Of a stretch of 12,815 nucleotides of DNA, positions 1 through 6,887 are shown piece by piece. The number at the start of each line of letters is the position of its first letter. The first letter of the stretch is position 1. Where the stretch lies: NCBI GenBank assembly GCA_910578745.1, contig CAJTSN010000043.1:1-12815 (forward strand), written 5' to 3'. This stretch comes from an uncultured Bacilli bacterium (GTDB lineage: Bacteria > Bacillota_I > Bacilli_A > RF39 > UBA660). Under the pieces are notes generated by a model that saw nothing but the letters and a program-made list of their open reading frames with translations, ran no database searches and was not told where the DNA came from. The position numbers and the translations under genes are program-made.

Positions 1-116
1 ATATAAAACACTCTGTTTTAATACCATTCAAGATAACATAGATCTAAAACAATAATCGCACTCATGCAAAATAGAAAATAGTTTTAATACCATTCAAGAT
101 AACATAGATCTAAAAC
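1..116 (-). CRISPR. Type II-A CRISPR array, leader-proximal end (partial)
   Basis: Two identical 36-nt repeats lie at 15-50 and 81-116. They are separated by a 30-nt spacer (51-80), and 14 nt of the next spacer (1-14) run off the left edge. On the minus strand the repeat begins GTTTTAGATCTATG and ends GGTATTAAAAC, the same layout as type II-A repeats of the S. pyogenes family (GTTTTAGAGCTATG...AAAAC). The array is therefore transcribed leftward, in the same direction as the cas genes, and the newest spacer is the one at 51-80. The repeat is complementary, with two mismatches over 28 nt, to the anti-repeat at 6150-6177, so crRNA and tracrRNA form one system. How long the array is cannot be seen. 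Confidence 0.97.
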
Positions 117-201
117 CTCAAATGAATTAAATCAAAGTTATCACTATACCCATAGATAAATATAGTTTAAATGGTATTTTTTAATGTTATCTCTAGATAA
201 A
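117..201 (-). promoter_or_regulatory. CRISPR leader with leader-anchoring motif and array promoter
   Basis: This is the 85-bp gap between csn2 and the first repeat. Directly against the repeat, the minus strand reads ATTTGAG (117-123), the leader-end motif known to guide Cas1-Cas2 integration in type II-A systems. A plausible promoter on the minus strand is TTTAAA (166-171), a 17-bp spacer, and TATAGT (143-148). It would start transcription roughly 20 nt before the first repeat. No terminator is visible after csn2, so read-through from the cas operon is also possible. The distal part of the leader (167-192) contains anti-repeat-like fragments, treated as a separate feature. Confidence 0.75.
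167..192. repeat. Rearranged repeat/anti-repeat fragments next to the array
   Basis: On the plus strand, TTAAATGGTATT (167-178) is identical over 12 nt to the reverse complement of the tracrRNA anti-repeat (6153-6164). ATGTTATCT (184-192) matches another 9-nt part of the repeat and anti-repeat. The two pieces are in the opposite order from the real repeat and in inverted orientation to the crRNA strand. Position 15 of the repeat, where the anti-repeat differs from the array repeat, has the anti-repeat base here. The fragment therefore resembles the tracrRNA more than the array. Confidence 0.5.
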
Positions 202-879
202 TTATAACACAATCTCCTCTAAATTCTCATCTATTATCAATTTTTTTTCATAATTTTGTGTACAACCATAACTTTGTGAATCAATCAACAGGATTTGAAC
301 TTTATTATATATAGCATATTTGTATAGTTCAATCAATTCTACCTTATTTAAATACTGTTTTAAATTTACAAAAATCAATAGATCGTTAAATTGAAATACA
401 TGTTCTATATCCAGAATCAAAAGTAAATTATCTAAAAGGTTGTCTTGTACATTAAAACTTACTTTTAACTGCTTCAATATATTATCAATACTATTATTCT
501 CTTCTACAACTAATGGTATATCTAAATTATTAAGAAATTTCTTATATAAATTTACTAATTTTTTATATTGTTTTTGTATAGCTAACTTATCTTCTTCAAG
601 AAGAAGATTCGAAAAATATTTAGTCATTTCATTTGTCACTTTATTAGAATTAGGCTGTAATTCAAAATAATTTGTATAAACTTTAATCTTTCCATTCCTA
701 TTTAATTCTTTTCTGTTCTCATCAAAAAATACTATATTTTCGGAAAGAATCCCTTTTTCAATATCATACAGATTTTTTATAATTCGATAAAAGTATTTTT
801 TATTTTCTACTTCTATAGTCGTAATGAAATCATCTGTAATTTCTATTATATTATCTAAAAAATTAAACTTTATCATCAT
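202..879 (-). CDS. csn2: Csn2, type II-A CRISPR adaptation protein
   Basis: The 225-residue product fits Csn2, a ring-forming tetramer that binds free double-stranded DNA ends and works with Cas1, Cas2 and Cas9 to acquire spacers. It is the marker gene of subtype II-A. I assign it mainly from its size, its place as the last cas gene beside the array, and its overall pattern: an N-terminal alpha/beta part, a long Lys/Leu-rich helical middle (about residues 85-130), and a C-terminal alpha/beta part with LLIFVNLKQYL and VQILLIDSQ strands. Sequence identity within this family is usually low. The start ATG overlaps the cas2 stop as ATGA, implying translational coupling. A second ATG follows at once, so the start may be one codon later. 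Confidence 0.92.
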   Translation of the reverse strand: MMIKFNFLDNIIEITDDFITTIEVENKKYFYRIIKNLYDIEKGILSENIVFFDENRKELNRNGKIKVYTNYFELQPNSNKVTNEMTKYFSNLLLEEDKLAIQKQYKKLVNLYKKFLNNLDIPLVVEENNSIDNILKQLKVSFNVQDNLLDNLLLILDIEHVFQFNDLLIFVNLKQYLNKVELIELYKYAIYNKVQILLIDSQSYGCTQNYEKKLIIDENLEEIVL

Positions 880-1181
880 AATACTATCAACCTATCTTCA
901 CTATCAATTATTTTTCTATTGCCCTCACCAATAATAAATTCTATATGAGAATATTGTTTTTCAGTAATAACTAAGGACTGAATTAATCCCTTCGAAGGGA
1001 CATTTCTTCTCAAACGATTCATTAACAACTCCGATTGTTGTGAATTTAAAACGAGTCTAGAATATACAGATTCTTGCATCATAATAAATCCTTCATTTAT
1101 AAGAAATTTTCTAAATTTAAGATAATTTCTTTTATCATTACTAGATACATTTGGTAAATCAAAAAATACAATTACTCGCAT
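876..1181 (-). CDS. cas2: Cas2, CRISPR adaptation endonuclease-fold protein
   Basis: The 101-residue product begins MRVIVFFDLP, the ferredoxin-fold first strand of Cas2 with its conserved aspartate. Cas2 dimers bridge two Cas1 dimers in the integrase complex that inserts new spacers. I chose the ATG at 1181 because AAGGA lies 7 nt upstream, overlapping the end of cas1, and because family members usually start just before this strand. Two in-frame ATGs upstream (1205 and 1196) would add eight or five residues and overlap cas1. The gene starts 4 nt after the cas1 stop and its own stop overlaps the csn2 start, so cas1-cas2-csn2 is clearly one transcript. Confidence 0.95.
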   Translation of the reverse strand: MRVIVFFDLPNVSSNDKRNYLKFRKFLINEGFIMMQESVYSRLVLNSQQSELLMNRLRRNVPSKGLIQSLVITEKQYSHIEFIIGEGNRKIIDSEDRLIVL

Positions 1182-1185
1182 AAAC

Positions 1186-2058
1186 CTATCCTTCATAAAA
1201 TTCAAAATCCCTATATTTTTCTAAATTTTGAACGGATTCTAAAGTAATCTTCACATACATTTTAATAATATCTTTTAGAACATAACTTTTTCCCATGTAT
1301 TTATATTTTCTATTAAAAATATCAATTATATCTAATTTATAGTCTTTATCTAACTTTCTATTTTGGTTAAAATATACGAAATTATCAATAACTACTCGAA
1401 ATGGTTCCATTAAATCACAAGACAGATTAAACATATTGAATTCATTTTTATGATGAATTCCAAGTTGCGTCAAGTAGCCATTTATAATAATTTCTTTATT
1501 AATTGTCGATAATAATATATTATAACCATAATTTAAAGCTGAATTAATTTTGTTATCCTCATCTCGAGTAAATTTCTTACCAAATAAAGCATTAAAATAG
1601 ACTTTAGCCGAGTGTCCTTCTCGATTTGTTTTATCTCCACTTGTTACTTCCAACAGGTAACTTAGAATTAATTCATATTTTTCTGAACCTATTTTCTTTA
1701 ACATTTGTGCTTGATTGGTCATTTTATTCTTTACAATCCGTGTCCACAAAGCCTCTTTTTCTTTTGGCTTCCAGCCTATTTGCTCTTTTATCCTTTTACT
1801 AGAATTATGTCTAGAATAATAGGGAGATAATTCTGCGAATGGGTTATGACTTTCATCACAAAATAGAATATTAATTTTATTATCCGATAGTTCTTTTAAA
1901 AGATAAGTAGAAATAGATACAGAGATTGAATCCACTATAATTGTATCTATTTCTGACAAGTGAATGTATTTTTCACTACTATCTTGTTTCACAACTAGAA
2001 ACCTATTCTTATAGCTCATTCTAGATTGTCTTGTGATAACAACCGTTCTAAAACTCAT
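1186..2058 (-). CDS. cas1: Cas1, CRISPR spacer integrase (type II)
   Basis: The 290-residue product is a normal-length type II Cas1, the metal-dependent integrase that joins prespacers to the leader-proximal repeat. An N-terminal beta domain (MSFRTVVITRQSRMSYKN) precedes the helical catalytic domain. Putative metal ligands are Glu147 in REGHSAKVYF, the His202-His203 pair in LGIHHKNEFNMFNL, and Glu218 in CDLMEPFR, all in the family context. The start ATG overlaps the last 11 nt of cas9, with GAGAAG about 6 nt upstream, so it is translationally coupled to cas9. No disruption is seen, and the adaptation module looks intact. Confidence 0.97.
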   Translation of the reverse strand: MSFRTVVITRQSRMSYKNRFLVVKQDSSEKYIHLSEIDTIIVDSISVSISTYLLKELSDNKINILFCDESHNPFAELSPYYSRHNSSKRIKEQIGWKPKEKEALWTRIVKNKMTNQAQMLKKIGSEKYELILSYLLEVTSGDKTNREGHSAKVYFNALFGKKFTRDEDNKINSALNYGYNILLSTINKEIIINGYLTQLGIHHKNEFNMFNLSCDLMEPFRVVIDNFVYFNQNRKLDKDYKLDIIDIFNRKYKYMGKSYVLKDIIKMYVKITLESVQNLEKYRDFEFYEG

Positions 2059-5000
2059 ATTGATCTTCTCTAATTCCAGTAATAGATCTTGAAATTATTA
2101 CGCCACTTTCTATATTTTTTCCACAAAGTCTACCAATTCGATCCTTTAATCCAAATTCTTTTAGATTTCCATGTATACTATCACAGTGATATATTGTAAA
2201 TAGTTGGCTTATAATTTTTGCAAGTGCTTCATAATCTAAATTTCCTAATCCTATTTTTTCCTCAATTTTATTTATTTCATTTATAAATAATGGGTAGTTT
2301 TCTTTTTGTTGATATAAGTACGTAATTATTTCCAACATCACTTTAATTATTTCGTCATCACTTAATATAGGGTTATCATTTTCCCATGGAATATCTACTT
2401 TATTTAATACCTTATTTAAAACATATCTCCATTTTTTCATTTTTTCTCTAGGTATTTTTAGTTGTCTTGCATTACAAAGTTCACAGTTTTTATTAGCCAC
2501 AGTGTATCCTTTAATATAGACTTTCTGACCTTTATAATCAATGAATGCTTCATAAGGAATATGATCTTTTAAAATTTGAAAAGTATCTACACCTAAATGT
2601 TCTTTGATAAAATTAGATTTGACCGTGCTATCTTTTCTTGATTTTAAACGAATATCTACAGGAATTCCTATAAGTTTTACCTTTTTACCATATTTTACTA
2701 GAACCAAATAGGCGGTTTGCATATTTGAATATCCACCATATAAATGGGTTGGCATGTTTTCTTTTATTTTAATTCTGCCCACTTTTTTTGGATAAATCGT
2801 TTCTTTAAAAAACTTCCCATTTCTTATTTCTGTTTTTCTAGTGACTAAAATATCATTACGATATAATGCATCTTCGATTCGTTTATTAAATTCTACCACA
2901 TCAAACAATAATTCACCTGTACTATCATCTATCATACTTTTGCACATTTCTATGACAATATCATTTACATTTTTATCTAGACAGTTAATAAAATATCCAT
3001 ATTTTAACTGATTCCTATCTCCAGACATTCTTAACTGATAATTCATTTCTTTTATCATTTCAAAGTTAACATTTCTTTTTAAATATTTTTCTTTATACTC
3101 TCCTAAAACGGCTGCCAAATAGGCATCATGTGCATGATGATAATCATTTATTTCTCTGAATTTGAACAACGCAAATTTTTCACGGTAATGATGTGATAGC
3201 TCCGCTTTTAAATAGATTACTTTTGTTTTCTTATATAAACTTTTAATTATATTCGCTACATGTTTCATAATCTGACGTGTTTCTACTAACTGACGATTGA
3301 TAAAATTCTGTATGTCCTCATCTGTATAAAATTCTCTAGTTAATCTATAAAATTTTTTCTCTGTCATTAAACCATTTTCTTTAAGGTGCGTCCACCATTT
3401 TTTTCTATAATTATTTCGATATTCTGGTGGCAAAACAAAACTAGCTGCTTTTTTCTGATTACAATTTCTATACACTAAAGCCTTATTATCAATGGAATCA
3501 TCCTTAATTAAAGTTCTAGGCAAAATATGATCGATTTCACAATTGCTTAAATCTTCAATGTTTATAGGCTCTCCACTATACAAGCATTTTCCTTCTTGGA
3601 TAAAATATAAAAATAATTTTTGGCTATCGATTTTTTCTATTTTCTTTAATTCTTCCTTAGTAACCTCAAAATTAGTAAAATAAGTGATTGCCTTATTGCT
3701 CTCTAAATTTTTATAAAGCGTTTCTATGTATTTTTTCCTATCGATGGTTCTTTCCTTTTTTCCCCCTCCGCGAGCCATTTCAATCATAATGTTCTCTGGT
3801 TCATACCCCATATAATTAACTAATTCTTCAATAATTTTTAAAGACTGATAGATTGCTTTTTTTGTTGATGGCGATGTTACTAAATCTTTTACTAGATCAT
3901 AATTTATTTTTTTCGTTTCTTTTATTAAATTATTCTCATCAATTAATTTTTGAAATTTATAGTGTTCATTATTTATAATTTGCATAAAGTTTTCATTTGT
4001 CTCTTGCATGAAATCCATGATATTTTTTGGTACACCAGATTTTTTATCTTTGATAAATAAACCTGTAAGTAACTTTCTAGATAATCTCCCCCATCCACTA
4101 TATTTTCTACTTAAAGCCATTTTTACTTGATTATCTAATAAATCTGGATATGCATCTCTAATTTTCTTTTCTAAAATATCTTTTTCCTTAAAGATGGTAA
4201 TCCACTCAATCATTTTTTCTGCATCTTCCACTGTATAGGAGGTACTATTAAAAATTCCATTTTCTCCAAAAAAATCTACATAAGATTGCATGTTATTTGC
4301 AAATTTATGGTCCGCAGAGTATCCTTTAATTTCTATATCACCCATAAACATATCGAATTCATTTAAAGTATATAAATATTCTTTAAATCTTTTATCAGTA
4401 ATTGAACCATTTGTTTTCATAAATAATTCTGTAATGATTTTTTGTGTTAAATGATTATCCAATTTTTGATTATTGATTTTAATTTGCTTTAGTTCATTCA
4501 TCACTTTAAATTTTGAATATAAAATAGAATGATTCGGTAAAGCGTATTCATTTAGTAAATATGTACAATGAGAAATCATTCTTTTGATAAATTTTTCGGC
4601 CGTTGCTTCTTTATCTACAACTTCATCAAAATTGTAGGGTGTTATTTTGACACCGTCTTTTTTTCTTTCCATCCAAGCAAATGGGCTTTTGTCCTCCGTT
4701 ACGAGAGGCCCTACATAATAGGGAATGTTAAACTCTAATAATTTAAGTAATTTATACTCTCCATTCACTTTATCTAATAAGAAGGGATAGTATTTTCCCT
4801 GATTTTCAATTATTTTAATCAATTCCTCTTTATGAAGTTGATAAGGGTATTTTCCATTGTCACAATCCGTAATTTTTGGTAAGAAGCCTCCATTTTCTAT
4901 CCTAGGTTGTACCTCCTTCTTATATTTCTGTTCCATTTGTTCATCGATATTTAAAATAAGAACTTTGCTCATTATCTTTTGTAATTTATTTACAAATTCT

Positions 5001-6115
5001 TCATAGGTCATTTGATTATGAATATATAATTCATATAGACAAGTTTCTTTGCTTGTTCTAAAGACTTGGTTATATAAGTCTCTGGTATTTCTTAACATTT
5101 GTTTTAAAAATCTTAAATCTTCTTTATGTAGATTATATCTTTTTACCATTAAATCGGATAATAATAATGTATCACTATCTTTAAATAGACTTTTTAAAAA
5201 GATTATATCATATAGTTCTTTTAAAGCATTTAATACTTCTATTTTATCTCCTAGTAATTCTTCCAATTCATTATATTTATCTTCATAGTCTGTCCCATTA
5301 AAACTGATGGTCATGTCGGTTTCTAACTCTTCCAATAAAAATAGATTTTTTAAGCTAAATTTATTTCCTACTATAAGTTTTCCAAATTCTGTACTAAATT
5401 TTTTATTCTCACAAATGCCTTCTAATAATTGTTTGATGCTAATTCTAATATCATTTTTAGTAGATTTCATTAAAATATTGGCAATCTTTTCAAAATCAAT
5501 GACTTCTTCATAATTTTCGGAAAAATTTAAATTTGAGAAGAAATCGGATAAAGAGGCAAAACAAGTTTTAAGACTGTTCACTAAATTTAAATGATTTACA
5601 TTAAATTCTTTTGTATCATATAGAAAGTTCCCACGATATTTAATAATGTGATGTATGGCTAAGTAGACTAACCTTATATCTTCTTGTGATGAATCATGGA
5701 TGAGCCTACTTCTTAAATGATAAATTGTTTTATAGTTCTCATTGTATTCTTTTATTTTGTTTTTTTCATAATCACTTAATACAATTTTCTTATTTTGTTC
5801 ATCATTTTTATGATATTTTGATTCTCTCAATTTTTGAAAGAAATCCTTATCTACCTTACTTATTTCACTTGCAAATTCATTTTGTAATCGTTTTATTCTA
5901 TTTCTTCTTCTATCGTAACGTCTTCGCGAACTTCTATATAAGCGTCTCTCTGCTGCAGTTGATGCTTCTTCAAACATTCGAACACCCCATAAAGACTTCC
6001 TTGATTTTTTTGTCCCCTTTTTTATGATTTTCTGTGTTCCACTTTCTACAACCGCCCACCCTACGGATGAGGTTCCTATATCAAGTCCAATATTATATTT
6101 CTTTTTTTCTTCCAT
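2048..6115 (-). CDS. cas9: Cas9, RNA-guided DNA endonuclease (type II-A)
   Basis: The 1355-residue product is a full-length S. pyogenes-type Cas9, which cuts DNA matching the crRNA spacer when guided by crRNA:tracrRNA. RuvC-I is at the N-terminus with Asp12 (GLDIGTSSVGW). An Arg-rich bridge helix spans about 57-80, followed by the REC lobe to about 730. RuvC-II carries Glu779 (NIMIEMARG), and HNH carries Asp862-His863 (IDHILPR) and probably Asn886. RuvC-III carries His994 and Asp997 (HHAHDAYL). The PAM-interacting domain starts near 1105, with LYGGYS at 1125-1130, and runs to the SITG motif at 1344-1347. All nuclease residues are present. The SD GGAGG is 7 nt before the ATG. No clear cas9 promoter was found. 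The PAM-contact residues differ from S. pyogenes (see findings). Confidence 0.98.
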   Translation of the reverse strand: MEEKKKYNIGLDIGTSSVGWAVVESGTQKIIKKGTKKSRKSLWGVRMFEEASTAAERRLYRSSRRRYDRRRNRIKRLQNEFASEISKVDKDFFQKLRESKYHKNDEQNKKIVLSDYEKNKIKEYNENYKTIYHLRSRLIHDSSQEDIRLVYLAIHHIIKYRGNFLYDTKEFNVNHLNLVNSLKTCFASLSDFFSNLNFSENYEEVIDFEKIANILMKSTKNDIRISIKQLLEGICENKKFSTEFGKLIVGNKFSLKNLFLLEELETDMTISFNGTDYEDKYNELEELLGDKIEVLNALKELYDIIFLKSLFKDSDTLLLSDLMVKRYNLHKEDLRFLKQMLRNTRDLYNQVFRTSKETCLYELYIHNQMTYEEFVNKLQKIMSKVLILNIDEQMEQKYKKEVQPRIENGGFLPKITDCDNGKYPYQLHKEELIKIIENQGKYYPFLLDKVNGEYKLLKLLEFNIPYYVGPLVTEDKSPFAWMERKKDGVKITPYNFDEVVDKEATAEKFIKRMISHCTYLLNEYALPNHSILYSKFKVMNELKQIKINNQKLDNHLTQKIITELFMKTNGSITDKRFKEYLYTLNEFDMFMGDIEIKGYSADHKFANNMQSYVDFFGENGIFNSTSYTVEDAEKMIEWITIFKEKDILEKKIRDAYPDLLDNQVKMALSRKYSGWGRLSRKLLTGLFIKDKKSGVPKNIMDFMQETNENFMQIINNEHYKFQKLIDENNLIKETKKINYDLVKDLVTSPSTKKAIYQSLKIIEELVNYMGYEPENIMIEMARGGGKKERTIDRKKYIETLYKNLESNKAITYFTNFEVTKEELKKIEKIDSQKLFLYFIQEGKCLYSGEPINIEDLSNCEIDHILPRTLIKDDSIDNKALVYRNCNQKKAASFVLPPEYRNNYRKKWWTHLKENGLMTEKKFYRLTREFYTDEDIQNFINRQLVETRQIMKHVANIIKSLYKKTKVIYLKAELSHHYREKFALFKFREINDYHHAHDAYLAAVLGEYKEKYLKRNVNFEMIKEMNYQLRMSGDRNQLKYGYFINCLDKNVNDIVIEMCKSMIDDSTGELLFDVVEFNKRIEDALYRNDILVTRKTEIRNGKFFKETIYPKKVGRIKIKENMPTHLYGGYSNMQTAYLVLVKYGKKVKLIGIPVDIRLKSRKDSTVKSNFIKEHLGVDTFQILKDHIPYEAFIDYKGQKVYIKGYTVANKNCELCNARQLKIPREKMKKWRYVLNKVLNKVDIPWENDNPILSDDEIIKVMLEIITYLYQQKENYPLFINEINKIEEKIGLGNLDYEALAKIISQLFTIYHCDSIHGNLKEFGLKDRIGRLCGKNIESGVIISRSITGIREDQYEF

Positions 6116-6143
6116 TGACTTACCTCCAAATATTTGCTATTAT
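6115..6143 (+). promoter_or_regulatory. tracrRNA promoter overlapping the cas9 start
   Basis: The -35 box TTGACT (6115-6120, 5 of 6 to consensus), a 17-bp spacer and an extended -10 TGCTATTAT (TG at 6135-6136, hexamer 6138-6143) point rightward. The expected start falls at about 6150, exactly the first base of the anti-repeat. The first base of the -35 box is the last base of the cas9 ATG complement, and the spacer contains the cas9 Shine-Dalgarno sequence on the other strand. Confidence 0.85.
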
Positions 6144-6149
6144 GTAGTT

Positions 6150-6246
6150 GTCTTAATACCATTTAAGATAACATAGAGAGTTAAAATAAAGCTTTAAGCC
6201 TAAATACACACGTTTTGTGTGGGAACAGTTAGTCTGTTCTTTTTTT
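6150..6246 (+). ncRNA. tracrRNA
   Basis: The anti-repeat (6150-6177) pairs with the crRNA repeat, with one mismatch and one G-U pair in 28 nt. It is followed by a bulge (about 6178-6180) and the lower-stem segment GTTAAAAT (6180-6187), which is identical to the S. pyogenes tracrRNA at this point. A short nexus follows (GCTTTAAGC, 6191-6199), which looks more like that of S. thermophilus CRISPR1. Then come a hairpin CACAC-GTTTT-GTGTG (6207-6221) and a terminal hairpin GAACAG-TTAGT-CTGTTC (6223-6239) running into seven T. It is transcribed away from cas9, and any cas9 mRNA starting upstream would be antisense to it. The length is about 97 nt if it starts at 6150. RNase III processing within the repeat duplex is expected from the family. 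Confidence 0.93.
6223..6246 (+). terminator. Rho-independent terminator of the tracrRNA
   Basis: A perfect 6-bp stem (GAACAG/CTGTTC) with the 5-nt loop TTAGT is followed directly by seven T (6240-6246). Confidence 0.9.
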
Positions 6247-6650
6247 GTCTATTTATTTAAATTTTTGATTCTATCCTAGATAATGCATAATATTACTTAA
6301 AACGTTAGCTAATTTTTGTCACTATTTTCAACTATTTTTAAATTTTCAATTCCTTTTGTTTTAAAGAAATTATGATAAATATGTTTTAATTGTTTCTGTT
6401 TAAAATCATGTAAAAATGTGTATTGACAACTGCTTTTAAGTGAATGGTTTCAGTAAATCTCCTGTAAATGCAACAAACCCAACTGTGAATGTACCAATTT
6501 TTTATAATAACTTTTGTTCCAATGATTTATTGATTAGAAGTTATAACCTGTCCTATTTATTTGGCTCGACAATTTTCTATTGAATCTCGATGCAATACAT
6601 TAAATGAATTATGATTTTTTTAAATTTAAGTTTTTTATTACAATTCATAA

Positions 6651-6664
6651 ATGTAAGTTTACAT
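6651..6664. repeat. Palindrome ATGTAA-GT-TTACAT
   Basis: A perfect inverted repeat with 6-bp arms and a 2-bp centre. Its arms are the same as those of the palindrome at 6703-6724, which suggests a pair of sites for one DNA-binding protein or relics of such sites. Confidence 0.4.
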
Positions 6665-6702
6665 ATTCTTAACATAAACAATTTTATAGTTCCACATCAA
6701 GC

Positions 6703-6724
6703 TTACATCATTTTAATAATGTAA
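6703..6724. repeat. Imperfect palindrome with TTACAT/ATGTAA arms
   Basis: TTACATCATT and AATAATGTAA form 10-bp arms with one mismatch around a TT centre. It lies about 45 bp downstream (leftward) of the orphan start codon at 6769, in a gene-free region. Confidence 0.4.
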
Positions 6725-6766
6725 CTATATTAAGTAGACGCTATAGTTGGTTCATTTGCTTTTTTC

Positions 6767-6797
6767 CATAATTTTCCTCTCTATTTTCATTATAACA
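6767..6797 (-). promoter_or_regulatory. Orphan leftward promoter with SD and ATG
   Basis: On the minus strand, TGTTATAAT (6789-6797) is a perfect extended -10 without a clear -35. It is followed by GAGAGG (6776-6781) and an ATG at 6769. The frame reads only M-E-K-S-K before TGA, so the gene it served appears to be lost, or the site drives a short leader peptide. It points toward cas9, about 650 bp away, so transcripts from it could enter the cas operon. Confidence 0.45.
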
Positions 6798-6846
6798 TAT
6801 AATTTTATAAAAATAGCATTATTGGGGAATGTTTATAAAATTTGGT

Positions 6847-6873
6847 AAAGAAAAAGACCACTTTTAGTAGTCT
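6847..6873 (-). terminator. Terminator after the amidase gene
   Basis: On the minus strand, AGACTAC (6867-6873), loop TAAAA and GTGGTCT (6855-6861) form a 7-bp stem with one G-U pair. A run of T on the minus strand follows. It lies about 15 bp past the stop of the amidase frame. Confidence 0.75.
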
Positions 6874-6887
6874 GGTAGTCTATGCAT

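Larger units (their letters stand above)
6247..6846. other. Gene-free 600-bp region, probable decayed gene
   Basis: No intact gene is visible on either strand. On the minus strand an orphan promoter with an SD and ATG (6767-6797) opens a frame that stops after five codons. About 330 nt further on, a fragment at 6436-6501 reads as a coherent peptide ending in VAFTGDLLKPFT and a stop. Between them all three frames contain many stops. The spacing would suit a lost protein of about 110 residues. Two ATGTAA/TTACAT palindromes sit at 6651-6664 and 6703-6724. I found no tRNA or riboswitch-like structure. The cas9 promoter must lie here or in the tracrRNA region, but I could not place it with confidence. 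Confidence 0.45.

Noticed and set aside
51..80. Spacer matching something within this window (self-targeting, for example the mobile element).
   Set aside because: Reading by eye, I found no match to the spacer core elsewhere in the window; a proper search was not possible.
1182..1205. Longer Cas2 starting at 1205.
   Set aside because: The added residues (MNFMKDRF) overlap cas1, and the best-placed SD and the conserved first strand favour the start at 1181; it is not strictly excluded.
5049..6027. Plus-strand open frames of 68-100 codons opposite cas9 (5049-5288, 5307-5513, 5725-6027).
   Set aside because: They are Phe/Ser/Leu-rich translations of the cas9 antisense strand without SD sequences; cas9 itself is intact and well conserved.
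6250..6450. Several weak leftward -10/-35 combinations as the cas9 promoter.
   Set aside because: None has both a good -10 and a -35 at proper spacing; in such AT-rich DNA they cannot be told from chance.
6423..6451. Perfect TTGACA (6423-6428) as a plus-strand -35 box.
   Set aside because: No -10-like hexamer lies 16-18 bp downstream, and no gene follows rightward.
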